Shown piece by piece: positions 10,501-25,500 of a DNA stretch of 64,000 nt; the stretch's first letter is position 1, and each line of letters opens with the position of its first letter. This DNA comes from Phoronis australis (taxonomy: Eukaryota > Phoronida > Phoronidae). A program made the translations under genes and the position numbers. The notes below the pieces were generated by a model. That model did no database searches, was not told the origin of the DNA, and saw nothing but the letters and a program-made list of their open reading frames with translations. Where the stretch lies: the NCBI GenBank assembly GCA_002633005.1, contig NMRA01000683.1, positions 57,874-121,873 on the forward strand, given 5' to 3'.

Positions 10501-13500
10501 TGAGTGATATAGGCAATAACTTTACAAGTAATTCGGAAGCATTGCGTTCGGGACTGTCTTGTCCAATACTCTTGTAGCACTCGCAAATCTGCGTGCCATT
10601 TCGTGGCTGGCGCCTTCTTCGGTGGAAAGACAAATAGTGCCACAGCATGATTGGAAGCCGTATTGTTGCATCCACCTCAAACAAAACGGCTCACCATTTC
10701 TCAAAATCTCGCACAAAGGCGGAGCACAGAGAACAGAAAAAGTTGGTGCTGCATTTATAGAAATCAGGACCTTTTCGAAGCTATAATTTTATTCATTGAA
10801 AACATGTTTTCGCGCTCTTTGTTTAAAGGCACTTCTAACATGTCTTCGATCATAAGATATCAAAAAAATAATTGGGTAGACAATTTTCCTCCCTAACGGT
10901 ACGCAGGGCGTTCTCATGAACAGGTTTCTTTTCCCATTACCGAATTTCTTGCCTTACAGTCTTTGTTCTTCTCTCAACAACCGTGCTAATTCGATTCTGA
11001 TGAACTGAATCTCTGGTTAACAAGGCTACATGGCACAGTATGCATCAGTTTGCTAGTTCCATGGCTGCACGACTGTTCACAAAATAAGCCTTTTAATTTT
11101 GTCGGTAGGTTGTCATTCGGCGCATTGGTTCCACACGGTTAGCAAGGTTTATGAGTTGTCGCCTCGCTAAAACAACTTGACTTGCAAGTCTGCTCGGGCT
11201 GTGTCGTACAACTGGATGAATTCCCCCCCACTAGAGAGCCGCTATTTCCCAATAAGTGGCGAAATTAAATTTTCCTAATAGAAGGAATTGTAATCTTTAG
11301 ATGACACTAAACTAAGATAGATCGTAGTATAGTACATGGGGTATCATTCCAAACAGTGTCGATGGCACACGTTTCATAGCAGTTCAAAGTGAACCACTTA
11401 TGGCGTCCGATCCACCCGTCAGAGAAATACCTAAAAAAGTATATAAAACTGCATTTAGTTCACACACATCCATTTCTATCTCTAACTGACTCACGCTCTC
11501 CCTGTTTTGGGGAAGTTGGAGACTACGCGCAGGATTTCACAGCGAATCAAATGGCACTTGAGCAGTATAATTATAGAAGTTGACGTCATTTTAATTGACT
11601 CCGAGGAAACATGTGCAACAAACACACATCTTAACAAGGTGCCAAAGTCACACCTACTCATATATATATATATGATACTCATCAATCAAATTTGCTTACC
11701 TGGGCTTTATGGAATTTTAATGACCACGAGATTAATTAGAAAGGTGGTGGACGTTGTTCTGACAGTTGCCATGAATTACTTTTAATAAACACCATTCAAT
11801 TGGAAAAAACACAGAGAAATAACTCAAGAAGAAACGTGACACCTTTTCTAAAACTGATGTTTTTGTTATAATTTATTTTGAAACTTGTACATGTATATGG
11901 TGTATTTGGTATCTTTAGTTCTAAAGTGTTGATATGTACCTTTATACTTGAAAATGAAAGGTGTGAATAAACTCTTTTTTTAGTTTTTATTGACATTTGA
12001 GCAAATCGACGCTAATGCTCCTGGAGAGAATGGCATGGGACCTCTGCATCTGGCTGCCTGCAAAAATTACGTTGAATGTGCTCAGATCTTGGTAAGTGTT
12101 AAATGTAGCCGTCAAGCCAAGGAAGTTCTCAGCACCATCTCGAGGGATGGATTAAAACCAGGTTGCAATCTGACAAAGAACGCTGTGGACGGTGTCGCAT
12201 TCGAGGCATGTTTTTGGCCAGAGATGCCCGTTTCTGACCGTAACCAGTTCTGAGAATAACTGTGGTGGACAGGCCTTTACTTGCTTAAAATCGTTTTAGT
12301 AGTTTCAAGAGGCCTGGAACGCGAAAACTTGTAAAAATACCTTGTAAACAGATACGTGGCGAATCTATTTCTTGGGGATGCTAACAGGAGAGTTATTCAC
12401 TTTGAATATAACAAAACAATTCTAGAAAAAGTCACCAGATTCAAACACAGACACAAACTCTTTAATCCCAATTCAGTTTTCAAATTCTCCCCTAATTGTA
12501 AACATGCAAGCATGCGCTAAAAGAATCACCTTGTAAACATTTCCCAAGTGTATAATCGCCATTATTTTGTTTAGGTTAAAGGTCACATTTTCCATATAAA
12601 AAATGTGCAACACATAAGTCTCGCCATATCTTATAAGGAGACGTGCTTTGCTTTGTGAGAAAAATCACATATTGACGAGCAGTTGACAGATCGTTTTTGT
12701 TTTTGAAATTTGAAGCTCAAGTAAAAATGCTTTGACATCAACAGAAATTCAAAATCTTTACGAGCAAACCATAGAAATACCTGGTGAAGAGTTTGACTTC
12801 AGTTTGGGTGACAGTGAAACACTTCAAATAATGCAACTTAGTCTGTCGGATTTAGCGTTCTATGCCACTTTGAGACATATGCGTGTTTGATGGTTATACT
12901 AAACATGTGTGCCTATTTGATTATTATGCGTAGCAAAATACCAAACATCTGATGTACAATTAATGTGAGAACACAGAGCGACTTGTGCTTGATTCAGTTT
13001 CAGACGAACAGAGTTTAATGGAGTTTAAAATATCTTCATTCACAGACGTTTTTAATCAATTTACGGCATTTGACTTCGATGTTTGAACCATTTGAACAGC
13101 ACTCCGCACAACAGTGATAATCTGACGTCATAGGTAGAAAAGAGTGACAAGAAAAAACGCTGTGAAATTCCACTTTTAAAACCTCTCTCAAAGTTCCATT
13201 TAAACTTTAGGTGGCGCTGCATCTTTGTACTCGTGGTACCAGCGGTTGGTGAATCATGTCGGACTCTTTTGCCGACTTCGGCGTAACAGCACCCATGCGA
13301 TTGAAGAATGTATTTTCACAATAGAATATTGTCTACTCTAGTCCATCTAATAACCACATGAAAGTTATGTATGCAACTCTTCCAAATATCTCCTCAGTAA
13401 CAGACGACCTCGAATAAACAATTCATGATCCATAGAAGTCATCGTTCAAAAGATGCCTGAGGCAGCCTACTATCAAAATGCAATTTGAGTGTAATTAGGT

Positions 13501-16500
13501 TCTGGAATAGCCCTAGTGGAAACAGAGCCATTTATGAAACTGGAGACTGTGAGTTTAAATTTGAAAAACTTGCTACTTTTGATAAATGACTTTCTCTAAG
13601 GTAGAGACTATAAACTCGTCACCTACAGGACTGTAGACTCTTCTACGGCGCGAACCAGCGAAGCGCGCTAAATACTCTATCGCCGTCTCACGACCCGGCA
13701 AATTTCAACATTTCTCCGTTATATTGGTAACTGCGTATCCATGAAGCCCATGTACATGAACTTTTCTCATGACATGACTGTCCGTTTTACAAAAAATATC
13801 TAAATTTCTTGTGAACGGCCGATTAAGGAACAAAAGAGTTGATTAAAGGATTCCGCGTCAGTTAAGTGGCGCGCTACTGAGTAGACACTATCATTGCAGG
13901 CCTCTGTTCTCAGAATGCTATTTTACGTCTGAATATAAGCATCTTTTTGCAGCTTCACAACAAGGCAAAACTTTGCCTGAAGAGTGATGACGGATTATAC
14001 CCGGTACATATCGCCGCCAAGCACGCGTCGTCAGAGGTTCTTCGAGTACTTCTCGATGAAGGTGAGTGGTTCTATTGCCATTGACAAATGCACATATCGT
14101 GCATTTATGTAATTGGCTTAACAAGAGTATGAAGAATATCTGAAAAGAATCTGTGTATATTTCTGACTGGGCATTCTCTTTCTATCAGATATGTTTCCAA
14201 ACGATCATTCGTAAAATGTTTCAGACTGTATCCGTCACCCGCTGCCACGTGTACTGCGTTGCAACAAGTCATTACTGTAGCAATAACGTACAACAAATCG
14301 TTGGCGAATGCGACTCTGACGACTTCATGTTGAACACATTTTAGTTTTAATTCCCAAAGTTTGCCAAACAGGGCAGGCAGTAGAAAAGTAGACAGATCTC
14401 AGTGCTCACGACTCGTAAGACACCCATATCAACACCAGTTTCATGAAATGGGCATCAATTTAAATACCTGACTTAAGTATGCAGGCTGGAATCTTTTGCA
14501 ACTTTCGAAACCAAATTCGGGGAAAACCTTACCCATTTCAGCAGCACATGCGTACACGCGTGCAATAGGAAAACACAAGGGTTTCCTTCATTGCTTGCAT
14601 GCAAATCCAAAACAGTGCATCTGTAGTTTGCTGAATATATTTTTACAAATACGTGCGAGCCTTTCTCATGGAAGAGGGGAAGAGAATGGGGACTTGTACA
14701 TTAAATTTATTGTTGATCGCCGCTGCTGAGCGTAGGTCGTTCCGGATGCCATCTCCCCCATACATGTATATTTGCTATGGACGGTGGCGTTTGTCGTTAG
14801 TTTTCTTTAAATTTCGGGTCGAAACGTTAATGACCGTTGTAGAGTATTGATTTTCAAATCAATAATGACGTTCGCAACTTTAGGCCAGCATGTATTGCAA
14901 AACGTTCACATTTTGATGACTAAATTAAGGTTGAAGCGTAGTACCGGGGGCATGGGTTCTTCATTGACGTTTGTGTAAATTGTAAGATGTTACGGGTCTG
15001 GATAAAATCTTAATTAAACGAAACGTCAAGTTTATGTCCTTCTCACGTATCTCTATCGATAAATGGAACCTAATGTGGTGTGGTTAAAAAATTCGACCTC
15101 ACTGCAATATCACTCACGCCGGTCAAGGTATGTCGGCGTTGATTTTGGCATAATCGTTTACGCACCCTTGATGTTGACGTACCTGTCCAGTTATTGTTTT
15201 GGAGCCATACGATAACGCAATGAACGTGACACCGCATATTTGTGAAATAAAGGTGAAAAAATATGAGTATACATTTCTGCAAGGGCTATACAATATTCAA
15301 ATTAGGGACAGTGTTCTGCAGCTGTTACCGCTCAAAGTTTATAGTGTACGTGCGTCTTTCTTGCGCGGCAAAAATTTATGTCCACCTTTTGAAAACTAAA
15401 GAAATGCGATTTCTTGTACTCTGCTACCACGTTTGGGCAGATAATAAACATGGGAAGGATTGCATTGTTTTAGTCTCATGACAATGGGATAACCAGCCTT
15501 TTTAGCGAGCGGGTAAGGTAAACACCAACCAATTAAGAGAGATCGCACGGTTAAAAGGTTCCCATATTTTGTAGGGAACTTCCATGAAATCATCTTTTGC
15601 CCGCAACATGAATCTACGTATCACAAACGCTATAAAATGCTTATTTACTGAGTAAAAGGGAATCCACCCCAAAAAATCCTAGTTATAATGATACACAACA
15701 TTTATACTTCGTGAACGTCCTGGTCGGTCAATTGCACCCTTTTGTTACGACTCTGGTGGAGACCAACCAGCGATTATTAGCGGTACGTCCTTGTATTCCA
15801 CTGTCTTTGAACTACCCCTCGGGTAAAGTTTTATTGTTTGTATACATCAAAAAAGACCATGCATGTGTTGGTAATCTGCTGACATGAATTCCAGTATAGT
15901 TTCCATAATCACATGTTAATACGAGATTTGTACGTGTGCAGCGACCAGACCTTCTTCTCGCCAATGGAAAAGAAAACACATACTAGTTTCATCCGTAAAT
16001 CAGTCTTTAGGAAAACATAAGCTGTTGCGTAAAGTACGTATCACAGCTTGAACATGTCTTTATTAATGAAAGACGTTTTGAACAAATACCTTTCACATAA
16101 CAATTCAGAAACCAGACGAGCGACAAAAAACCCTCCCCATAGCAAATACACGGGAAGATGGCGACCTGAACGACTCGCACTACATGTACTAGCGATCTAA
16201 GGGTGAAATGACTGCGCCAGCCCCTAAAGAAATCGTATTTATCAGCTTGAAGCGTTTTAAGCTTGATGCACATTGTCACTTGCGCCCGTTACCTCAGCTT
16301 GACCACTCTCATTGCGTTTAAGCGACCATCTACGTTGGTAACTACGCGATATTTATATCAATTAAGCGGTTTACTTGTTCTTCGAACGTTTTAAATTGCA
16401 TTTACAGAAGAGAGTTATTCGGTGTTACCCACAATATACTGGAAATAATAGTCATCTGCAAGTTTCTGCAACCCAGATGCTTGTTCATAAAGTACATGTA

Positions 16501-19500
16501 GTTACCATTATATTACAGCTGAGAAATATGGTTACACCAGGAAACAAGTCTTATCATTTATGAATAACGAAGACGGGACAGCGCTCCATTCGGCAGTGAA
16601 CAGCGGCGATTTGGCGGTTAGATTTCTCACCAAGACATTTTGTTTGTCTCTGACTATACCAATCCAATAGCTCAAATTATAAATCCTGAACACTTTTGAG
16701 TGCATTCTTTCACTTATGATTTCGCACAAGGAAACGGTAATATTCGCTGTCTTGAGAATGTTTGTAAACGTACGGATTACGAATGAGGATTGCCGAAACA
16801 ATCCGCTTCAGCCATTTCTAACAATAACATGACTAATTGTATATACCGCAATGGTTGACGTTTCTAACGAACCACACAGTTATTTTACTCGATGAATGTG
16901 CGATTCAGTAAGAGCTTTAATTATGGATGGCATTTGTCTTACTACTATTATTTATTCCAGCATTTCAGTCACACATTACTGTAATATTGGTAATACGCAT
17001 CTACAAATGAAAAAAATGGGAAATGAAACCCAATTCATGAGCGTGCTGATGCGCCGTAAAATGCAACAACCTTTACATTTTACCTAGATAGGCCTCTATT
17101 AAAACGAAAACGTTGTTACAATTTACGAGTAATGTACCATTCCAACATTTTACGAAAGCGACGTCATATCCCATGAGTATGCATGGTATTTGTCACACGG
17201 GGAAAAGGGTTCACACACTTAACGGCTTCTTTCTCGGATTGTTTGAATGGAATTCTGTCAAATGTGGCAGCTCGAATTTACAGGTGAGTCCTAATGAGCT
17301 TTACATTTTTTTTTAACATGAGTAGTTTATTGGTATAGTAAAAATGTACCCCGTACAGTTTGAACTCCAGACCAAAGGAGTTTCCAGGATTAGGTACATG
17401 TAACAAGTTTGTTATTCTTAAATCGTTCTTGTAATCTTTCGCTGGCGCTCACAGGTCATAAACCTGTTGTGTGTCCGGCGTTACAGTAAACTAAGCACAA
17501 CAAAAACAATAAATCGTGTTTTGGCTAATATTTATCGTACTTGTTTGCCGGGAAAAATCATAAGGAATTCAATTTCCGAAGCCACTTAGATAAAAAAATC
17601 ACCCGTTTTAGTCAGCGATAGTTTGATTTATTTCAGCCAATGTTTTGTTGCCTTGAAGTCATCGCTAATGCGGTAATTGTCCTGCTCCACACAAATGCAG
17701 TGAGATCAAAGTTTCTGATGCCGATGGGTTCTGTCTACCACCTTAGTTGTAAAAACCTATTAACGAAGCACATTTCATAGGTGTACGGGCCAAATTTCTT
17801 ATGAAGCACACTCCTGCGCGCGCCCACATACGCGTGCACGCTCACGCACCCGCAAATTTGGAATCAGCAAAATACATCAGTGAATTAAATATGTCATAGG
17901 GGTCCACATGTCGAAGAATTTACATTACATATTTAAAACCCATCAGATTGCTCAAAAATACATTTTTGGGCGTTACCTCTACGACTGGTCTATTTTGACA
18001 AATCCAATCACTAGACGTCATCCAATTAAAAGACTGTACAATATTGCAAAACCAGTACAGATGGAAATGATCCTCTGACTCATTCTTACAGAAAGAGCAG
18101 TCATCGATTTTTAAAGGTGTGTTTTTATGCTTAGAACGTATATCAAAACTCTACAGATGTTCAATTTACCAACATTCCCACTGTCATGTCGTGAAAGGTT
18201 TAGGCCTTAAATCCATGGTTCACTTTGAAATTATTATTGCTGATGTTAGAAGTGGATTTGTGTATCACAAACCTAATTATCACGTGATGGGGTAAACTGA
18301 TGAAACTAGTCTTCCTAATGGAAACTGAATGCGAAATTATTATGCAACCAATCTAGTTACAATATTCGTTGTTTTGGATGATCTCTTGACTAATATTCAA
18401 AGACCTTTCAATTTTCAGTAATGTACTGCTTACGGTTCACGATTCAGAACACAAAACTGTAGTTCAACCAGCTTGCAGTTACATAAAGGTTGAACCACTT
18501 CACAAAATTCAAAAAGGTCGCAGCTGAGCACAGGAAGAACAAATTGATAAAATGAGCAAGGAATTCTCAATGCTTGTTTTTGGATAGTTTCCACTAGATG
18601 GCTCATTCCTTTCGGAGGCATCAGTGTCGAGGCGACCTGTGGCATTCAGGGTCGGGTTTATTCAATTTCAGTGTCGCATAGAGTTTGAACTTCTGCAAAT
18701 TGATGTACTAGTCCAATTTTCACCTTTCACATTGTCCAATAAAAGTACCGCAAACTAATGTGCAATTAACCACTTTTACGCTTTTTAGGGATTCAAGTAG
18801 TTGCGTCAAAAAACCTGACGCGTGATAGACATCTTGATTTCTGTAGATTGGTTAAAACACGTGTGTGGACGTTTGACTAATGTAGCTTGAAGGAAACTCG
18901 CTCACATTTAAACTAGTTAACCGTCAACAGTGTCACATTTTTAAACAGTTTTGTATGCACGAAGGGGCTCTGCCAATTAGTCAAAAGGATTTCACAAACG
19001 AAGTTTTCGTAGCGTTACGCAGCGAAATTCAGACGTCAAGCAATGAAAATGTTATCTCTATTGTGTGACGTTATTTTCGCTACGTAACGAGAAAGGGTTT
19101 CACAAACGAAGTTTTAGTAGCGTTACGCAGCGAAATTCAGACGTCAAGGAATGGAAATGTTCATTATCTCTATTGAGTGACGTTATTTTCGCTACGTAAC
19201 GCTACGAAGAACTTCGCTTGGGCCACTCTACTCTGATTCAGTGGACCCACTATGCGATGACAAGCGACAGTGAGAAATGGAAATTGTGCCGTGCAGATGT
19301 TTCACATCTTTGTAACTAACTTCACTTTTTAGTAAGCAATGCGTATGAATTGCATTTTAAGCACAGTGTTCTTCTAAGAATGTAGGGGCCTGTTCAACAT
19401 AGAACTGTTACGTGTTTTATGTGTCCGTTACCAGTTATTCTAATGACCCGGTGACAGCATCCATAGCCAATCAGAGCAAGTTCTTGAAAAACATCTTCCT

Positions 19501-22500
19501 TCTTCCTCCAGACTTTAGCTTAACGCAACCTTTGAACTTATACATCATCGTGGAACCAGCTCCAGTTCTTTGAAATTTATAGGGATGGTTTAAACAAGAG
19601 ACAAAATGATAACACGGGGGGGGGGGGGGAATTATCACGAANTAAAATATTGCAGTCTGAATTCAGTTGTTCGCGGCAAAGTGCAGGAGAATAATAGTTA
19701 CATCACAAACAATACCGTGCTTCCCGATAGTCCAGAAATAATATTTTTGATGCTGGCGCACGTGTAAACAAGCTTTTAAATCTCAATCTCTTCGTTTCCA
19801 AGAAGTAGGCCTACTTACTCTGCGTGCACAGCTGTCAAGACCTTTCTCACAATATCGCTGTGGTGGATTTAGAAGGGGGCCAAGAGGGCCATTCCCCGGC
19901 CCCTAAAAGTGTCTCAGATTCCACTTGGCAGTTCAGGGGTGCGAACGTCTGACAGGTTAAATCCTTGTTAATACTCTGTCTTGCCCCCTAACTAAATATC
20001 CTGCATTAGCCCCTGTGTCGTTATGGTTGAATCCTGGAACTCCTTTAAAATCCCTTTGAAACAGCAATCACTGTCCAGTACAGGAAGCCCGGTGAAAACG
20101 CTGAACCATAAATGACTGATTTTATAATCTTTAATGACCATAGTGTACTAGCCCTAATGCTAAACATGTATTGTGTATATTGCACTGTGTTCTCGTTAAA
20201 TAAATTAAAAAATAAAAATGATAACGGTTAGCCTACATGTATACCTCTTCTATAAGGTATTCTTATGGAAAAAGTATACAAAAGTGCTGCCAATAAGGTG
20301 TACTGTGTTTTCACAGCAAAAGTACTCCCCAAAATTGTGCCATTTTCGACAACATACTAGCACGAAGGGCTCTACTTTTGAATTTCTGGGACAGATTTAC
20401 GCAAAAGTGTGTATTTTTACACAAAATTGCTCCTTAAATGGGCCGCTTTTTTGTCTAAGACAACATTCTAAATGGGTAGATATACAAATTCTCGGGCGGC
20501 ACTCCTCGTCCAAAATACTCAAGTACCCCCGGCCGTGTCAGATACCACTTGCCCGTGATTTTGGTCATTTACTTTGTGATATGACGTTGGTTTTCGAAAA
20601 ATGTAACAATGGTACATTACTCGCATGCGTATTGGACATATAATGTGACAATTTGTTTCATTTTAGGAGAAGCTTAGCAACGTAAAATGTAACAATGACG
20701 TTTGTTACATTTTACGAAGTTGTTACATTTTACGGCGTATCAGAGCACGGGTGTCATGAGTGTTGAAATTACGTGATGTTTAATTTCAATAAAAAGTGCA
20801 AAGAATGGACCGGGTTTCATCGATGTTTCAGGCAATACGGATCTGTATAGAGTCGGGTTCAGATATTGACGTTCAACAAGACGACAAATCTACTCCAGTT
20901 CATTTAGCCTGTGCACAAGGTGCGATGGAGTCGATCAAGACTATGTTTCAACTTCAACCACACAAAGTGCGAGACATTGTCTGGGCCAAAGACGTCAATG
21001 GCATGACACCGCTGCACAAAGCTGCCTTGTTTGACCATCACACTATAGTTAAATTTCTATTAGATGAGGTACAAATAGTATATCAGGTTAATTATGGTTT
21101 TCTTTGGATGATTAGGCTAAGTCGTGAAGTAGGCTGCCGTTTTTAAAAACAGTCGGTTGCAATACATGTACATATGGATCGCTGTTGATGTATGTTTGTG
21201 TGATATTTGGAAAATATCTCACTTATCTAAATAGAATAAATGGTCCAGAGACAATCTAAGATGCGAGCAGCTTGCAACAGCTACCAGTAAAACCACCCAC
21301 GGTTCTTTCCAGTGAGGACACGAGAAACCGTATTTAGCCATATCAGAGGTAATTGTGATTTATGACAATGGGTGTCTCTTGTTCTCTTTTCCTCACATCG
21401 AACTCAGTCGTAAAGCAAATATCACTGCCAAGGGGAATCTAAGTACAGATTGATAGAAACACATTGATGTTGTCAACAAACGTTATACAGAATTTGTTCA
21501 ACGCGCGACACTTTTTATTGTCTTTATTCCGTTACGTTCGTACTTTCGGAACAAAACTCTCCTCTCGACTGAACATAGATACAGTAACTGACCTAACGAC
21601 ATAATTAAAAAAAACATATTTCGAAACATACTTGTTTCATTCTCAAGTGAAGATAAAATGACGCAGTAATGCCACCACAGAGCATAAGCTGATGACATAC
21701 ACAGTGAGACATGGCGGATGTGAAATACTGCAAAGAATGACTAATGAAGGGGGATAACAGGAAAGTCACGCAAACACGTGTAACGTACGGCATGTCTCTG
21801 TTTGCTGCTCATTCAAAACAGGCTTCTCAAAAGCAATCAAAAGAGACTCTAATACTTTCAAACGCAGCACATCTAGCTCCACGTAGCAAATTGACGTGTT
21901 TTCCACAATTTCTTGACGTTCGTGACATTGCAGAAAATGATCTTGGATGGCGCCAGTTTGAAGATGCATGGTTAACCGACGGGAAAGACTGCAAACCGTT
22001 TGACCAATGTAACATTGTTTGGCGTTTGAACGAAGACAGTCGTTCATAGGGCGTACAAATTCATAAGCAACACTACACTGTGCAAACTAAAAAATTCTGT
22101 ATAACCGAAATCTTGGTACCGAAGTATAGCCAACAAATGTTATGAAAACAAAATAAGACAGAACTGACTACTTCAATGAACTGTCCATTTGAGTGTGCCG
22201 TCACTTTCGCTTTGCAAATTCTTTATTTTTGCTGGTGAAATAGAGATAAGTTGGTACGTTATGCATAGACGTTGTCGTACATAATATGTTGTCAGTATAC
22301 AGGGTGACATTTCATCTAGGGGGCGTTTATTGACGCCGAAGACAAAGAAGAACGCACGGCCTTACACTTGGCTGCATCAAAACGAAGCATTGTTACTATG
22401 TGCATGCTGTGTGACCGCGGGGCCAATATCATGCTCAAAGACAAGTACGGGCGAAACTTCATGCATACTGCCATAAAGAACGGCTGTAAACCAAGCCATT

Positions 22501-25500
22501 TAGAGGCACAGGTTATAGATCAGGTAAGAACATCACAAATGAAAACCGAACCTTAAAGGAGAAGGCAACCTTTTTCCATGTCATTTTGAGCGAAAATAAG
22601 GTTGGTTGGTTATCCTAGANTGTAATTAAGTGGAAAATATGTCTAGGATAACCAACCAACCTTATTTTAGCTCAAAATGACATGGAAAAAGGTTGTCTTC
22701 GCCTTTAACTTTCAGGGCCTATTTCGCTGACACCGTCCGGGTTTTTGGGCATCGGAGGAACATTGTGTAGCCCAAAGCTGTGCTTGTGGGAATTGTGTTA
22801 ATGCATGCAACGACGAATGCACGTTGTCTGTAATGAATAACGAAATTTAAGAAAACTGAAAATAATAAAACACGAAAGAGAAACAAAAACAGCACCAATG
22901 ATTTGCTTACATCAGTAGCACAGAACACCCCTTCAGACTTGATCTTTAACGTGTTACAAAGTTTAATTTGAAGATTAAGCTCATTCTACAGATATGTTGT
23001 GAAACCATCGCTTTTCGAAGTTTGCTTTAACTTGACCCAGATAAATACCACCGTTCAAGAAACTTCTGGTCGATCTACTATGGATTTCAGGTTGACAGAA
23101 AGTTTTATTGTGACACTGGTAGTCAGGAGCTAGTTTGCTAACACACTCGAACATAAGTTCACTCGTTTGAAAATTCCTCCTCTCATTTAGTGTGCGTTAA
23201 AGTTGACTATGAACAGAATCAGTGCGAAAACCAGTCAGCAAACAGAACATCTAGTCCTTCATAATTTTAATGTCCTGCACTTTATGATACGATCTCTGTT
23301 TACATGAGGGTCATACAACATAACACTCTCTATCCTGAGTAAGACTAGGTTCTAGTAAAATAGCCTTAACGTAATTTATTTCGTGATGAAACTCTACGTT
23401 GTCTGGGATTTTATTCGAAGGTGGACTACTTGCCTACATTTAATTCCACACACATCGCCCCTTTCGTTCTGTATTACTTACAGGCTGTATTTCCACATTG
23501 ATAAAGTAAGGAACTGAATTATAGAAGGAAACTTGAATGTATTCCAGCTTGAATATATTCCTACTGTAAACTGTGCTACTGCAAGTGCATTTAATGACGA
23601 CTAGTGAGACAAATTAGCAAGTTCATTATTCAAAGCACTTCTATTTCAAGTCTTGAACAAACTGCAGAAAGACATGTATCATCTGTACAAGGCACACATT
23701 TACAATTTGTGATGTCACACGCTAGGTCGTAACACGAGCCCCAGTTTTGAACCCGCAGGAAACCGGAAGTGGTTCTCGGTCTGACAGTGTCCATTTACAG
23801 AGATGCCCTGGGTTGTGTCACAAAAGCCAGACTTTAAACAATAGGCAGCTACTCTCTTAATACCAGTCTTGGTCATATTGGGGTGCAGGCAACCATGGCG
23901 GACAGTGTCAAAGCCTGAGGTGAAAAAACATAGCACCATTTATGTGTCTGAATGTCCATGGAAGGAAAGGTGTATTCAGTGACAACAACTAGAACACGAA
24001 TGAATTGGCCGGAGACCTGGGCCCGGTCTCCAAACTTTTTACTCGAAATGGAACTCGAAATTAGGTTTGGCATTTTCTACTCTACTTTTGGGAGAACTCA
24101 ATATAAGTGTCTATTATTCTATGCTCGAGTACACAATAACTTACGTAGATAATTTATTGCCCTTAGTTCACAGTTTGTTAGCCCAATATTAAAGCAATAA
24201 GTTCGAGTTTGAACTCGAAATTTCGAGTTTTTACTCGAGTTTGTAGCACGAATATAAGGGTCTTCAAGGGCAAACTTGAACTAGAAACTCCTATGCATAA
24301 ACTATAATGTATTTGAGCACAGTCTGATAACCAATTATCTTAAGTTCGCACAAAAGGAGCAGAGAAATTGCCAAAAATAGTATCGAGTTCGTTTCGAGTA
24401 CAAAGATTAGAGACCGGGCCCTGGTTTGAAAATTTAAGAGAATATCAGTGTCTGTGAGAAAACTTCAACATTCTAACTGCTAAACTGTCCGTCATTACCG
24501 CAGTCACGAGAGCCACAGCTAGGACTTAAAACTTGCGGTTATATTGCATCTTTGGTCCTGAACTTTGGACTTGCTTAGACTGTTGGACAACGTAGTTAAC
24601 AGCGACACTGTTGGAGGTGGGCTGATTGGTGCTAATGACGAGATTAAACACTACAACGAAAACATTTATAATCGATGAAATATAGTCCCAGCTGGCACAG
24701 TCTAACATGTATGCATGTTTTGCCGTTGCTACAGTGTATATAAAAGGACAAGCAAATAAATTCCCTCTTGTTTGCGCTTTTTGCGAGCTCAAGGGTTTCC
24801 TTTGAACTGAAAACGGTACAATTTAATACCAAATCTATAGCATTATGTGGCCTGATCAAAATACTATTATTTTGACATCAAACATTCATGAAATCCAGTA
24901 GAATGGATTTACCGTTGCGTTGTTATCTCATGTCTCTTAATTGTTGCTGTCAACTTACAGAAATCCAAAGTGGACATTCAAGAAGTGTCGAGAAAACTAA
25001 TGAACGAGCGTGATGCGTTTGGCTGCACTCCTCTTCACTACGCATCCAGGGAAGGACATTTCGGCTCGTTACAAGAATTAATCGCTAATGGAGCTCATCT
25101 CAATCTGAAAAACAACGAAAAACAATCCCCGCTGCACTTTGCTGCCAAGTATGTTTTCTCTGCTTTACAAATGTTACCGTTGCAATTCATTTACTGTATT
25201 ACTGGACACCAAATAACACATGGGCGTGGGTTTAGGCTGAGATCTTTCTCCATGGATTATTTACAAGAACTTGACGCTAATTCGCTGCGTTCTGCTCTAT
25301 TCCGCGCTGTTCTGCTTTGCAGGTATGGACGCTTGAATACGTGCCGACGACTCCTGGATACACCTGGCGGCGCGAATATCATAAACGAAACTGACCGAGA
25401 GGGACTGACACCGCTCCATGTGGCTTCACAAAATGGGCATTCCAAAGTTGTGTCCCTTTTGATCCAGAGGGGCGCACTTCTACACAGGGACATCTTTGGG

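Noticed and set aside
10441-10506. Functional tRNA gene
   Set aside because: A- and B-box-like words are present but the acceptor and anticodon stems do not pair; called a SINE-like head instead.
20218-20643. 141-codon plus-strand frame
   Set aside because: Composition like translated noncoding sequence, no motif, inside a TRPA intron full of repeats.
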